NCBI RefSeq assembly: GCF_003664035.1
Contig: NZ_RCCK01000010.1
Span: 1,674,001-1,738,000, forward strand
Direction: 5' to 3'
Source: Pedobacter alluvionis
GTDB lineage: Bacteria; Bacteroidota; Bacteroidia; Sphingobacteriales; Sphingobacteriaceae
Length of the DNA stretch: 64,000 nucleotides
Shown: piece after piece, positions 35,808 through 44,834 of the stretch
Layout of the letters: every line of letters starts with the position of its first letter
How positions within the stretch are numbered: position 1 is the stretch's first letter
Made by a program: the position numbers and the translations under genes
Notes under the pieces: model-generated
What the model was told of the DNA's origin: nothing
What the model saw: only the letters and a program-made list of their open reading frames with translations
Databases searched by the model: none

Positions 35808-36695
35808 ATGAAAAAAATATTCATCGCTTTATTAGGAGTAATGTCGATTGCAAGTGTTGCAAATGCACAAAAAAAGACTTCTGGAGCAATACAATTCGAA
35901 AATACCATAGATCCGGCCGCTATGGCATCTGCCAGCGGTATACAGTTAACCGACCAGATGAAAGCCAGAATGCCTTCGTCTAGCAAAACCAATTTCGAGT
36001 TATTATTTACCGCTACAAATGCCAGTTATATGCCTGTTGAAGAAACCGAAGATAGCAATGGTGCGGGTGGCGGTGGAATGGGCCGTATGATGATGCGTTT
36101 TGGTGGTGGCGGCGGAAACCGTGAATACTACTATACTTTCGCGGATAAAGGCCTTACCGAGGTGTTCGATTTAAACGATACCACTTATTACATGCCGAGT
36201 AAATTAACCTTATCTACTTCTGGTCCGATTGGTTCGATGAGGATGGGTGGTGGCAACCCCAGAGATACCACGAAGGCGCAAGCTTCTCCGGCACCAAAAA
36301 TAGAAGTGGTGAAAACAGATTCGACAAAACAGATTATCGGTTTTACTTGTCATCAGGCGATTGTAAGATCTACACGAGCGATCAAGATATTGGATATGGA
36401 TAAAAATGTTGTGGAAGAAACTAAAATCTGGTATACAAAAGATTTAGGTTTTGATTTTTCTCCAAACCCAAATATGTGGACAGAAGGTGCCGTTTTAGCT
36501 ATCGAAGGTAGAGGTAACAGTTCAATTGCTAAAAGTATTGAGTATAGAAATGTGAGCACAAAAGATGTAACTGCACCTAAAAAAGCAAAATTGATCACCG
36601 ATGAAGAATACAAAACTAAAATGGAAAGTATGATGAAACGTTTTAGGCAGAACAGACCTGGCGGTGGTCAGAGAAGAGCATTTGGAATGAATTAA
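35808..36695 (+). CDS. Exported hypothetical protein, DUF4412/GLPGLI-like
   Basis: Signal peptide MKKIFIALLGVMSIASVANAQ sets the start at the ATG at 35808; the frame runs 57 codons further upstream through AT-rich spacer, which does not look coding. The middle has glycine-rich low complexity (GAGGGGMGRMMMRFGGGGGN). The C-terminal part contains KQIIGFTCHQAIV and ETKIWYTKDLGF, which recall the GLPGLI/DUF4412 group of secreted Bacteroidota proteins of unknown role. The tail is basic and Arg/Gly/Gln-rich. About 295 aa. Confidence 0.75.
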   Translation: MKKIFIALLGVMSIASVANAQKKTSGAIQFENTIDPAAMASASGIQLTDQMKARMPSSSKTNFELLFTATNASYMPVEETEDSNGAGGGGMGRMMMRFGGGGGNREYYYTFADKGLTEVFDLNDTTYYMPSKLTLSTSGPIGSMRMGGGNPRDTTKAQASPAPKIEVVKTDSTKQIIGFTCHQAIVRSTRAIKILDMDKNVVEETKIWYTKDLGFDFSPNPNMWTEGAVLAIEGRGNSSIAKSIEYRNVSTKDVTAPKKAKLITDEEYKTKMESMMKRFRQNRPGGGQRRAFGMN

Positions 36696-36705
36696 TTCAT
36701 TCTGC

Positions 36706-36760
36706 AAGACTTCCGAAATTTGTGCTTTCGGCCAGCCTGAAGGCTAACTTCTGAAGTCTT
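36706..36760. repeat. Three-way-junction-like palindromic element
   Basis: Outer stem AAGACTTC (36706-36713) / GAAGTCTT (36753-36760). Inside are two small hairpins: CCGAAA/TTTCGG at 36713-36731 and AGCC-TGAA-GGCT at 36734-36745. The element can fold as a small cloverleaf. It lies between the secreted-protein stop and the terminator at 36766. Confidence 0.5.
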
Positions 36761-36765
36761 ATCAT

Positions 36766-36800
36766 AAAGCCTTGAAAATATCAGTTTTCAGGGCTTTTTT
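36766..36800 (+). terminator. Intrinsic terminator
   Basis: Stem AAAGCCTTGAAAA / TTTTCAGGGCTTT (36766-36778 and 36785-36797, one G-U pair), six-base loop, followed by a run of T to 36800. Confidence 0.85.
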
Positions 36801-36884
36801 GTATCATTTTTGAAAGGGTTCTCTTTAGTTTTTGCAACTAGATGGAGAATAGCTATTATTGAGGTAAGATAATAATTAGCCAAA

Positions 36885-37976
36885 TTGATTACAGCGGAAA
36901 ACAAAACAAACTTATTAGCAACCCGGCCACATTTCGAAATTTTAGACGGATTGAGAGGCATAGCTGCCGTTGTAGTGGTAATTTATCACTTTATGGAAAT
37001 CGCCATTACCGATTACAATAAGAATTTTCTTTCCCACGGTTTTTTGGCGGTCGATTTCTTTTTCTGTTTATCGGGTTTTGTAATTGCTTATGCTTACGAT
37101 ACAAGAGTAGAAAATATCGGACTGTTGCAGTTTTTTAAGCTAAGACTGATCCGTTTGCATCCCCTGGTTGTTATTGGCTCTATTTTAGGTTTGTTAACCT
37201 TTTTATTTGATCCTTTTAGCGATTTTTATAGCACTTATGGCTTCGGTAAAACGGCTTTGTTATTTTTAACTTCAGCTTTCCTGATTCCTTATTCGCTAAT
37301 GCCAGAGCGTTATACCAATCTATTCTGTTTAAATGCACCGGCATGGTCACTTTTTTGGGAATATATTGCGAATATCTTTTACATCCTCATACTTTACAAA
37401 CTGAATAAAAAAGTACTGATTGCATTTGCATTAGTTGGGGCGGCAAGCCTTATTTATATAGGTGTAAAGGTTCCCAACGGCAATTTAGGTGGTGGCTGGG
37501 GCGGACAAAACTTTTGGGATGGAGGAGCGAGAGTAATGTACTCATTTACAGCCGGAATGCTGGTTTACCGTTTCAATTGGATCATTAAAAATAAACTTGG
37601 TTTCCTGGGGATGATAATCCTCTTGCTTATAGCCTTCCTTTTTCCTTATAGAGATGCTTATAACTGGATTACCGAGCCGATCATTGTGTTGTTTTACTTT
37701 CCGTTTTTGGTTGCCTTAGGTGCTGGGGCAGCACTAAATCCTGATTCAAAAAATATCTGCAAACTTTCTGGAGAAATATCGTATCCCTTGTATATGACGC
37801 ATTATCCGTTTGTTTGGGTATTTTTAACTTATGTAGCCGTGGTTAAACCTGCAATGTCAACCTTGTGGGTAATTATTCCTGTTTCGGTATTGATTTTAAT
37901 CGTGCTGGCTTATCTCATTATGAGGTTTGTAGATATTCCATTGCGTAAATATTTGAAAACCAAACTTTTGCCTTAA
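36885..37976 (+). CDS. Membrane acyltransferase, acyltransferase-3 family
   Basis: Integral membrane protein of 363 aa with about ten hydrophobic segments. The N-terminal block FEILDGLRGIAAVVVVIYHF, with the conserved His of helix 1, and the later FFFCLSGFVIAYAYD identify the OafA/YrhL-like acyltransferase-3 family, which moves acyl groups onto sugars or lipids of the envelope. There is no ATG before the conserved block; TTG at 36885 is the plausible start, 16 codons upstream of it. No sugar-biosynthesis genes are near, so the acceptor is unknown. Confidence 0.88.
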   Translation: MITAENKTNLLATRPHFEILDGLRGIAAVVVVIYHFMEIAITDYNKNFLSHGFLAVDFFFCLSGFVIAYAYDTRVENIGLLQFFKLRLIRLHPLVVIGSILGLLTFLFDPFSDFYSTYGFGKTALLFLTSAFLIPYSLMPERYTNLFCLNAPAWSLFWEYIANIFYILILYKLNKKVLIAFALVGAASLIYIGVKVPNGNLGGGWGGQNFWDGGARVMYSFTAGMLVYRFNWIIKNKLGFLGMIILLLIAFLFPYRDAYNWITEPIIVLFYFPFLVALGAGAALNPDSKNICKLSGEISYPLYMTHYPFVWVFLTYVAVVKPAMSTLWVIIPVSVLILIVLAYLIMRFVDIPLRKYLKTKLLP

Positions 37977-38052
37977 TGTTATGATTAGTTACGGAGATAC
38001 GAAACAAGGCGGTAGTAAATACTTAAACAAAATTTTTAAATGATAAAAGTAT

Positions 38053-38547
38053 ATGAGAAATTTAAAGCTTGCTTTACTCTTTTTCCCACTAAGTTTATTA
38101 TTCAGTTGCACATCATCAACCAGTGATTATGCCTATAACGAAAAAGTAACTTCAATTTTTTTGCGTCAGATGAGGCAAATCGACGAAACTGACAGCGTTT
38201 TTAAAGATACTGCGAAAGTTTATATCAAAGGATTCCCGGATTCTATTTCATTATCGCATAAAGCAGAAAACCTGATCAATAATTCAAAAATGGAACTTGC
38301 TGATATTGCAGATCTGAAACCAAGTAAAGCAGCCGAAAAGTTTAATGAAGGAGTTGTAGCCTACCTAACCGCTATAAACGATTATGGGGAAAAGGCGAAG
38401 AAAATGCTGCAGGCAAAAACGACTGCCGAAAAGAAAAAACTACATAATCAGCTGATGTTGAAGTATGAAGAACTCAATACTTACCCTGATCGTGTATTGG
38501 AGATACAGAAAACATATCTCGATGAGGTGGGGCTTCAGCCAAAGTAG
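38053..38547 (+). CDS. Hypothetical lipoprotein, 164 aa
   Basis: N-terminal signal with lipobox LLFSC (Cys at residue 19), so probably lipid-anchored. The mature part is mostly helical and charged (KSAAEKFNEGVVAYLTAINDY-like region, then TTAEKKKLHNQLMLKYEEL), with no catalytic signature. I do not recognise the family with certainty. It lies 77 bases after the acyltransferase on the same strand and before the thrS promoter. Confidence 0.75.
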   Translation: MRNLKLALLFFPLSLLFSCTSSTSDYAYNEKVTSIFLRQMRQIDETDSVFKDTAKVYIKGFPDSISLSHKAENLINNSKMELADIADLKPSKAAEKFNEGVVAYLTAINDYGEKAKKMLQAKTTAEKKKLHNQLMLKYEELNTYPDRVLEIQKTYLDEVGLQPK

Positions 38548-38564
38548 AATTTTAAGACACTCAG

Positions 38565-38595
38565 TTTAAATAGCAGGATAAAATTCGTACCTTTG
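38565..38595 (+). promoter_or_regulatory. Bacteroidota-type promoter of thrS-infC-rpmI-rplT
   Basis: TTTA at 38565-38568, 19 bases, then TACCTTTG at 38588-38595: a near-consensus -33/-7 pair (TTTG-N19-TAnnTTTG). Transcription would start near 38602, leaving a leader of about 60 bases before thrS. Confidence 0.65.
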
Positions 38596-38663
38596 CACAA
38601 AATAAAATCACATTGTAAGTGATCTTTAAAACTTTTTATTCAAACTTTAAATCATAGTTGTAG

Positions 38664-40589
38664 ATGATTAACATTACTTTACCTGACGGTTCTGTCCGTC
38701 AGTACGAAAAGGGCACTTCTGCCCATCAAATTGCATTGTCAATTTCTGAGGGCTTAGCCCGTAACGTATTAGCCGCTGAGGTTAATGGCGAGGTTTGGGA
38801 TTCAACAAGACCAATCGAATCTGATTCATCAGTGAAATTGTTAACCTGGAATGATACTGCCGGGAAATCAACTTTTTGGCATTCATCAGCCCACTTAATG
38901 GCTGAGGCTTTAGAAGCGCTTTACCCAGGCACCAAATTTGGTATCGGTCCGGCAATTGAAACCGGTTTCTATTATGATGTAGACTTTGGCGACCGCGAAT
39001 TTTCTTCGGATGATTTCAAAGCCATTGAAACCAAAATGATCGAACTGGCCAAACAAAAGGAAACTTTTGTACGCGAAAGTGTAAGCAAGGCTGATGCGGT
39101 AAAATACTTCACCGAAAAAGGTGATGAGTATAAATTAGACTTAATTGATGGCCTGGAAGATGGTAAAATTACTTTCTATACCCAGGGCTCATTTACCGAT
39201 TTATGCCGCGGTCCACATATTCCGAATACTGGTTTTGTAAAAGCAGTAAAACTGATGAATGTGGCTGGCGCTTACTGGCGAGGTGATGAAACTAAAAAAC
39301 AGTTAACCCGTATTTATGGGGTAACTTTCCCTAAGGCGAGCGAGCTTACTGAATATCTTTTGATGATTGAGGAAGCAAAAAAACGCGATCACCGTAAATT
39401 AGGAAAAGAGCTGGAATTGTTTGCTTTCTCTGAAAAAGTAGGGATGGGCTTGCCTTTATGGTTGCCTAAAGGAACTGCTTTGCGCGAACGTTTGGTTAAT
39501 TTTTTAACCAAAGCACAGGCTAAAGCAGGTTACGAACAGGTTGTTACTCCACATATTGGTCATAAAAACTTATATGTAACTTCCGGACACTGGGAGAAAT
39601 ATGGTAAAGATTCGTTCCAGCCAATTAAAACTCCGCAGGAGGGAGAGGAGTTCTTCTTAAAACCGATGAACTGCCCGCACCACTGCGAGATTTACAAAAC
39701 AAAACCGCGTTCTTACAAAGATCTTCCGGTTCGTTTTGCAGAGTTTGGTACGGTTTATCGTTACGAACAAAGTGGCGAATTACACGGTTTAACCCGCGTA
39801 CGTGGCTTTACTCAAGATGATGCACACTTATTCTGTATGCCAGAGCAAGTGAAAGAGGAGTTTAAAAAAGTGATCGATTTAGTGCTTTATGTGTTTAAAT
39901 CATTAGGTTTTGAAAGTTACACTGCTCAAATTTCGTTAAGGGACCCGGATAATAAATCGAAATACATTGGTTCTGATGAGAACTGGCGACTATCTGAAAA
40001 TGCAATTATCGAAGCAGCTGCAGAAAAAGGCTTAAATACTGTTGTAGAATATGGCGAAGCTGCGTTCTATGGCCCTAAGCTGGATTTTATGGTAAAAGAT
40101 GCTTTAGGTAGAAAATGGCAATTGGGTACTATACAGGTTGATTATAACCTGCCAGAGCGTTTCGAACTGGAATATACCGGTAGCGATAACCAAAAGCACA
40201 GACCGGTAATGATTCACCGTGCACCGTTTGGTTCATTAGAAAGATTTATTGCCGTTTTAATCGAACATTGTGCCGGCAACTTCCCGTTATGGTTAAGTCC
40301 GGAGCAATTTATTATTCTTCCTATTTCAGAAAAATATGAAGAATATGCAAAAAAAGTTTTAGATGAACTAAATAATTCCGATATTCGCGGGCTGATTGAC
40401 TTTCGTGATGAGAAAATCGGTCGCAAAATACGCGATTCGGAAGTTAAAAAGATCCCATACATGCTCATTATCGGTGATAAAGAAATGGCAGAAGGAAAAG
40501 TTTCTGTCCGTAAACATGGTGAGGGAGATTTAGGCGAAATGACGTTGGAAGAGTTCAACAATTTATTAAGAAAAGAAATAACAGTTTAA
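38664..40589 (+). CDS. thrS: Threonyl-tRNA synthetase
   Basis: Class II synthetase with the full domain order: TGS domain (residues 1-61), editing domain with [11 protein letters not shown] and the later Cys-His signature in [10 protein letters not shown], catalytic core with motif 2 region [13 protein letters not shown] and zinc site in [11 protein letters not shown], then the anticodon-binding domain. Length 641 aa is standard. First gene of the conserved thrS-infC-rpmI-rplT translation operon; infC begins 17 bases later. Confidence 0.98.
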   Translation: MINITLPDGSVRQYEKGTSAHQIALSISEGLARNVLAAEVNGEVWDSTRPIESDSSVKLLTWNDTAGKSTFWHSSAHLMAEALEALYPGTKFGIGPAIETGFYYDVDFGDREFSSDDFKAIETKMIELAKQKETFVRESVSKADAVKYFTEKGDEYKLDLIDGLEDGKITFYTQGSFTDLCRGPHIPNTGFVKAVKLMNVAGAYWRGDETKKQLTRIYGVTFPKASELTEYLLMIEEAKKRDHRKLGKELELFAFSEKVGMGLPLWLPKGTALRERLVNFLTKAQAKAGYEQVVTPHIGHKNLYVTSGHWEKYGKDSFQPIKTPQEGEEFFLKPMNCPHHCEIYKTKPRSYKDLPVRFAEFGTVYRYEQSGELHGLTRVRGFTQDDAHLFCMPEQVKEEFKKVIDLVLYVFKSLGFESYTAQISLRDPDNKSKYIGSDENWRLSENAIIEAAAEKGLNTVVEYGEAAFYGPKLDFMVKDALGRKWQLGTIQVDYNLPERFELEYTGSDNQKHRPVMIHRAPFGSLERFIAVLIEHCAGNFPLWLSPEQFIILPISEKYEEYAKKVLDELNNSDIRGLIDFRDEKIGRKIRDSEVKKIPYMLIIGDKEMAEGKVSVRKHGEGDLGEMTLEEFNNLLRKEITV

Positions 40590-40606
40590 ATTAAAATAGT
40601 ACAAAT

Positions 40607-41176
40607 TTGGCATTAGGAAGACCAGGATTTAACAGGGGACCACGTCCGCCTTTTAAGAAAAAAGAAGCAGAGCATAACATTAATCAGTATATTAAATCGC
40701 CTGAAGTGCGTTTAGCTGGCGATAATGTTGAACCGGGGATTTATCCTTTGGCAAAAGCTTTGGCACTTGCTGATGAACTGGAATTGGATTTGGTAGAAAT
40801 ATCTCCAAATGCCGTACCGCCAGTTTGTAGAATTATTGATTACAGTAAATTTGTTTACGAGCAAAAGAAAAAGCAGAAAGAAATTAAATCTAATGCGAAA
40901 CAAACTGTAATTAAGGAGATTCGTTTTGGTCCTAACACCAACGACCACGATTTCCAGTTTAAATTAAAGCATGCAGTAAGCTTTTTAGAGAACGGTGAGA
41001 AAGTTAGGGCTTACGTGCATTTTAAAGGTAGAGCAATTGTTTACAAGGAGCAGGGAGAGATTTTATTATTAAAATTTGCCCAGGCTTTAGAAGATGTAGG
41101 AAAAGTAGAGTTATTACCTAAGTTAGAAGGTAAACGTATGTTCCTTACAGTTGCGCCTAAAGTAGCAAAAAAATAA
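40607..41176 (+). CDS. infC: Translation initiation factor IF-3
   Basis: IF-3 checks the start-codon/initiator-tRNA match on the 30S subunit. The N-terminal domain begins at [14 protein letters not shown] and the linker and C-terminal domain follow ([33 protein letters not shown]). Length 189 aa, with a short basic pre-sequence. There is no ATG near the start; the in-frame stop at 40592-40594 and the reading of the pre-sequence leave TTG at 40607 as the likely initiator. A rare start codon in infC is known in E. coli (AUU), where it lets IF-3 control its own synthesis. The same logic may apply here. Confidence 0.96.
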   Translation: MALGRPGFNRGPRPPFKKKEAEHNINQYIKSPEVRLAGDNVEPGIYPLAKALALADELELDLVEISPNAVPPVCRIIDYSKFVYEQKKKQKEIKSNAKQTVIKEIRFGPNTNDHDFQFKLKHAVSFLENGEKVRAYVHFKGRAIVYKEQGEILLLKFAQALEDVGKVELLPKLEGKRMFLTVAPKVAKK

Positions 41177-41205
41177 AAATAGGTTTATAAATTAAAAAAC
41201 AGGTT

Positions 41206-41406
41206 ATGCCAAAAATGAAAACCAATTCCAGTGCTAAAAAGCGTTTTTCGCTTACTGGAACAGGTAAAATCAAAAGAAACAACGCATACAAAAGTCACAT
41301 CTTAACAAAGATGAGTACTAAACGTAAACGTGCCTTAGGTCAAACAAGTATCGTATCTGATGCTGATATGGGTAACGTTAAACGTATGCTTTGCATCGGA
41401 AAGTAA
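41206..41406 (+). CDS. rpmI: 50S ribosomal protein L35
   Basis: Small basic ribosomal protein of 66 aa. Opening [20 protein letters not shown] and [14 protein letters not shown] are the family signatures. It lies 29 bases behind infC and before rplT in the standard operon order. Confidence 0.97.
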   Translation: MPKMKTNSSAKKRFSLTGTGKIKRNNAYKSHILTKMSTKRKRALGQTSIVSDADMGNVKRMLCIGK

Positions 41407-41481
41407 TTTATTAATTCACCAGGTATCAGGCTTTAAGCTTCCGGTTAAACGGAACGCCGCTTACCAAAAAACAACAACAAC

Positions 41482-41826
41482 ATGCCACGTTCGGTAAACG
41501 CAGTAGCTTCGAGAAGAAGAAGAAAAAAGATCCTTAATTTAGCCAAAGGTTATTGGGGAGCAAGAAGTAAGGTTTATACTGTTGCTAAAAACACAGTAGA
41601 AAAAGGTTTGCAATATGCATACCGTGACCGTAAAGTTAAGAAAAGAGAATTCCGCGGATTGTGGATCCAACGTATCAACGCTGGTGCACGTCAACACGGT
41701 ATTTCTTACTCTCAATTAATCGGTAAACTAGCTTCAAAAGAAATCGGTTTAAACCGTAAAGTATTGGCTGATTTAGCAATGAATCACCCAGAAGCTTTCA
41801 AAGCTGTAATTGATGCAGTAAAATAG
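41482..41826 (+). CDS. rplT: 50S ribosomal protein L20
   Basis: Ribosomal assembly protein that binds 23S rRNA early. The long basic N-terminal helix ([20 protein letters not shown]) and the RNA-binding domain ([20 protein letters not shown]) are typical; 114 aa. In other bacteria L20 represses the rpmI-rplT messages by binding an RNA structure; the 75-base rpmI-rplT gap here contains a small hairpin (TTCCGG/ CCGGAA-like TTCCGGTTAAACGGAA), but I cannot show that it is an L20 site. Confidence 0.97.
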   Translation: MPRSVNAVASRRRRKKILNLAKGYWGARSKVYTVAKNTVEKGLQYAYRDRKVKKREFRGLWIQRINAGARQHGISYSQLIGKLASKEIGLNRKVLADLAMNHPEAFKAVIDAVK

Positions 41827-41855
41827 AAATTTTCGCTTAGGCGATAATCATATTT

Positions 41856-41890
41856 AAAAAAGGTTCCGATGCAAATCGGGACCTTTTTTT
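41856..41890 (+). terminator. Intrinsic terminator of the thrS-rplT operon
   Basis: AAAAAAGGTTCCGAT (41856-41870), loop GCAA, then ATCGGGACC followed by TTTTTTT to 41890. Strong stem with one wobble pair and a clean T run. Confidence 0.9.
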
Positions 41891-41897
41891 GTTAAAC

Positions 41898-41945
41898 AGA
41901 CTTACGAGGTCTACCTGCACTATGCTCACCAGAGCTCGTAAGTCT
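41898..41945. repeat. AGACTTACGAGGTCT palindromic repeat, copy 1
   Basis: AGACTTACGAGGTCT at the left end and AGAGCTCGTAAGTCT at the right, with an 18-base centre. The second copy is at 42126-42173. The 355-base spacer 41827-42181 holds no gene, only terminator and repeats. Confidence 0.7.
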
Positions 41946-42013
41946 TGCAACGCGAATAATGGCATAATAGGTACTGAAAGTGGTTCTATATGATGGATTT
42001 ATCCTAAAGCTGT

Positions 42014-42112
42014 CGTCATCTCGATCCGATAGCTATCGGATGAAGCGCAGCGGAATGGAGAGATCTATCAAAATAGATTTCTCGACTTCGTTGCACTCCG
42101 CTCGAAATGACG
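42014..42112. repeat. CGTCAT...AATGACG palindromic repeat
   Basis: Nearly identical to the copy at 19816-19914, including the inner CCGATAGCTATCGG and the CGTTGCACTCCGCTCG segment. It sits between the two AGACTTACGAGG repeats. Confidence 0.75.
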
Positions 42113-42125
42113 GAGACTTATGGAT

Positions 42126-42173
42126 AGACTTACGAGGTCTATTTGCACATTGCCCATCAGACCTCGTAAGTCT
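42126..42173. repeat. AGACTTACGAGGTCT palindromic repeat, copy 2
   Basis: AGACTTACGAGGTCT left, AGACCTCGTAAGTCT right: perfect 15-base arms around an 18-base centre. Same 48-base length as the first copy at 41898. It ends 9 bases before the stop of the DUF294 gene. Confidence 0.75.
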
Positions 42174-42181
42174 GAAAACGC

Positions 42182-43633
42182 TTAACCTAAACTATTCGTA
42201 AATCTCATTCTGATTCCGCTTTGAAAATTGAGGATAATTTTAAAGATTTCAATCAGCGTTACTTTTTCAATTTTAGTCAAACTATCAATTTCAATAAAGT
42301 TATTGGGAGCAGCCTGGTCATTAATAATGAGACTGGCCTGGTGTTTTAATCTTAAACCCATCAGGTAATAGTACGATTGCGAAAGTTCGTTAAATTGCTC
42401 TTCGCTAAAAACACCCAGTTCTTTTAAAGCCTTTAAACGCTCGCCGGTATTTTCTTTCTGAAAAATCCTGTTTTGTAAAGCATAAACCCTGGCTAAGTCT
42501 ACAATAGGGGTCATGGCTGTTTTAATATCAAAGACTTCTTTTTTATGGATTTTTTGCGTTCTAATATTTCTAAAATAAGTGAGGGGCGGCTCGTAGAGTA
42601 AGGCATTTTTGGCCAGGTATACGTAGAATTTTTCGATAGGTTTTTGTAGCTCCTCATCAACAAAAGACCTTAGACTTTCCATAATTGCCAAATCACCATA
42701 AATGGCTCTGCAATCGAAAAATGCAGCAAATTTTACAGCAGCCTCAGGTAAAGCCTCTTCTATCCAGTTTTTGTAATTATACTTCCAGTGTGATAGTGAA
42801 TGCGTCCAGTTAGGGTTGGTGGCCATATAATCACCATCGCAATATACAAAACCCACAAAATTTAATTTATCAGATACCTGGGTAGCAAAGTCTAGAAAAT
42901 AAGTACGTACAGCTGCTCTATTGTCTTCTCCGGTATCTTCATAAATAATGGCGTTGTCCTGATCGGTTTTTAAGCTAAGTTCTTTTCTCCCTTCACTACC
43001 CAAAACCATAAATACAAATTTTGCAGGTGGCGGACCTAATTTGGCAATTACCTCTTCAATAATTTTAAAAGAAATGGTATCGGCAATAGTGGTAATTACC
43101 TCGTTTACAATTTTCGAATGTACACCTCTGGTCAGCAGCTGAGAAACTATGCCTGGTACTTTCTGCCATTTTAGTTTTAAATCGCTGGTATTTACGGCCG
43201 ATTTTACCGATTGGATAAAAACTAACGGAGATTCTGCCTGCTCGCTTAACAGGCGATTCCTGCTTAGAAAACCTACGTAATTACCATTATCGTTGACCAA
43301 TAAATAGCGCGATTTTTTGCTGAACATCATCAATATCGCCTCATACACATAGGCATCAGGAGTTATGATGACAATGTCAGTGTCCATTACTTCGTCAATC
43401 GGCAAATTTGCATTCAGTTGTCTGGCAATTACATTATCTCTTAAAGTAATATCGGTTACGAAGCCCAGATAAACGTCCTGATCATTTTTAATAAATAGGC
43501 AGCTGGTTTTCTGTTCAGACATTTTAATTGCAGCTTCAAAAATAGGTGTGCCAGGACTGCAACTCACTATCTTTTTGAAAGTAATGTCTCCAATACGGGC
43601 GGTATAAATTTGATCAGCTAGTTTATCTTCCAT
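42182..43633 (-). CDS. CBS-pair / DUF294 nucleotidyltransferase-like protein
   Basis: N-terminal pair of CBS domains (residues about 10-135) that usually bind adenine nucleotides. Next is a DUF294 nucleotidyltransferase-like domain with VLGSEGRKELSLKTDQDNAI, which carries the G-S and D-x-D pattern of that superfamily, then a C-terminal helical substrate-binding-type domain (about 310-480). 483 aa, no membrane segment. Its start overlaps the end of the exonuclease gene by 11 bases, so the two are translationally coupled. The domains suggest a nucleotide-controlled transferase; the target is unknown. Confidence 0.9.
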   Translation of the reverse strand: MEDKLADQIYTARIGDITFKKIVSCSPGTPIFEAAIKMSEQKTSCLFIKNDQDVYLGFVTDITLRDNVIARQLNANLPIDEVMDTDIVIITPDAYVYEAILMMFSKKSRYLLVNDNGNYVGFLSRNRLLSEQAESPLVFIQSVKSAVNTSDLKLKWQKVPGIVSQLLTRGVHSKIVNEVITTIADTISFKIIEEVIAKLGPPPAKFVFMVLGSEGRKELSLKTDQDNAIIYEDTGEDNRAAVRTYFLDFATQVSDKLNFVGFVYCDGDYMATNPNWTHSLSHWKYNYKNWIEEALPEAAVKFAAFFDCRAIYGDLAIMESLRSFVDEELQKPIEKFYVYLAKNALLYEPPLTYFRNIRTQKIHKKEVFDIKTAMTPIVDLARVYALQNRIFQKENTGERLKALKELGVFSEEQFNELSQSYYYLMGLRLKHQASLIINDQAAPNNFIEIDSLTKIEKVTLIEIFKIILNFQSGIRMRFTNSLG

Positions 43634-44300
43634 TAAAAAGTCCCTGTAAAATTCTTTTAAACGAAAATTCTTTTTCCTTTTTCTTCTCCAGGTTAAAAGT
43701 ATGTTCCTGATGGTACACTGAAGTTAAGCTAATTTTCCCTGTTTTTAGAAGATGAAAGAAAATCTTTGCTGTGTTTATCGTATCAGATAAAGCATTGTGG
43801 ATATTTTCGGGTACTTCATTAAATAAAACAGTGTAAAATTTATCCAGTTTTAAATGACTGATCACCGTATTGGTAATATAGGGCGCGCTTGCCTTCATCG
43901 TACAGAAAAATGTCAGGTTTTTAAATATGTTTTCTTTTCCGATGCGGTATAATTCAACATTTACCATGTGATAATCGAGTTCAATAAAATGCCCGATCAC
44001 TAGAGGTTTATATTTTTCTATATCTTCAGAAAATTTCAGCATTACATTTTCTTTTTCCTCACCGTACTCATTCAGGTATTCGGGGGTAATTTTATGGATT
44101 TTTAATGCCGCCTTATCAATGGTGAAACCGGTATTTTTAATGTAGTGATTCTCCCGTTTAATTTCCTGATAAGATTGATCATAAATAATCCAGGCAATTT
44201 GGACAATATAAGGCCAGTTCTTTTCTTTAGAATAAGGTGCCGTCCAATTTTTAGGCAGGCCTGAAGTTTCGGTATCAACGACGAGGAAGTATGCTTGCAA
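43623..44300 (-). CDS. DnaQ-like DEDDh 3'-5' exonuclease
   Basis: Stand-alone exonuclease domain of 225 aa. Motif I VVDTETSGLP (Asp, Glu), motif II in IGHFIELDYHMV, motif III HNALSDTINTAKIF with His and Asp. The C-terminal 30 residues are Lys/Glu-rich and probably disordered. It overlaps the CBS-DUF294 gene by 11 bases, and pairs or fusions of these two kinds of domain are known in other bacteria, often near acetate or cation transporters. This suggests a shared, still undefined nucleotide- or RNA-directed role and not DNA replication proofreading. Confidence 0.88.
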   Translation of the reverse strand: MQAYFLVVDTETSGLPKNWTAPYSKEKNWPYIVQIAWIIYDQSYQEIKRENHYIKNTGFTIDKAALKIHKITPEYLNEYGEEKENVMLKFSEDIEKYKPLVIGHFIELDYHMVNVELYRIGKENIFKNLTFFCTMKASAPYITNTVISHLKLDKFYTVLFNEVPENIHNALSDTINTAKIFFHLLKTGKISLTSVYHQEHTFNLEKKKEKEFSFKRILQGLFNGR

Positions 44301-44500
44301 TTTTGAATGGTTAGCGTATAAGATTGATCTATTTCAAAGGTAATTATTTAAGAACATAAACTATAATTATTCACGCATCCTTTCAATAAAGGCGATTTAT
44401 AAGTAATGGGAAATATTTAAAAGGGGCTATTTGGATATACTTAGGAGATGAGCAAGTGGGTAGAGCTGCTTTTCAGTAATTCTTCAGAACCGTCATTTGT

Positions 44501-44770
44501 TCGTGATGTCAGATGTTACCATCTGACATCAAATAAGTTTTGTAACTGAAATTCTTTAATTCTAGTTTTTGGTTAATGAATCTAGATTTGTTTATAGTCA
44601 GATGGTAACATCTGACTACACAACTAAAGCTGTATTCGTGATGTCAGATGTTACCATCAGACCCTAAATAAGTTTTGGAATTGAAATTCTTCAATTCCCA
44701 TTTTTGGTCAATGAGTTGAGACTTTTTATAGTCAGATGGTAACATCTGACTACGCAACTAAAGCTAGAAT
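44501..44770. repeat. Two tandem ~135-base units with GTCAGATGTTACCATCTGAC palindromes
   Basis: Unit 1 (44501-44635) and unit 2 (44636-44770) are diverged direct copies. Each starts TCGTGATGTCAGATGTTACC, contains AAATAAGTTTTG and TGAAATTCTT, and ends GTCAGATGGTAACATCTGAC then ACAACTAAAGCT-like text. So four palindromes lie in alternating orientation. The rest of the 534-base spacer 44301-44834 is AT-rich with no gene seen; a short inverted GTTGTCAACTT/AAAGTTGAC lies before the glpF stop at 44785-44820. Confidence 0.75.
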
Positions 44771-44834
44771 CATAAAAAGAGAGTTGTCAACTTTAATAGC
44801 TTTTTCGCCAGAAAGTTGACAAACTCAAATGCCA

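Noticed and set aside
44501..44770. CRISPR array
   Set aside because: The palindromes alternate in orientation within two diverged long units; there are no regular short repeats with unique spacers and no cas genes.
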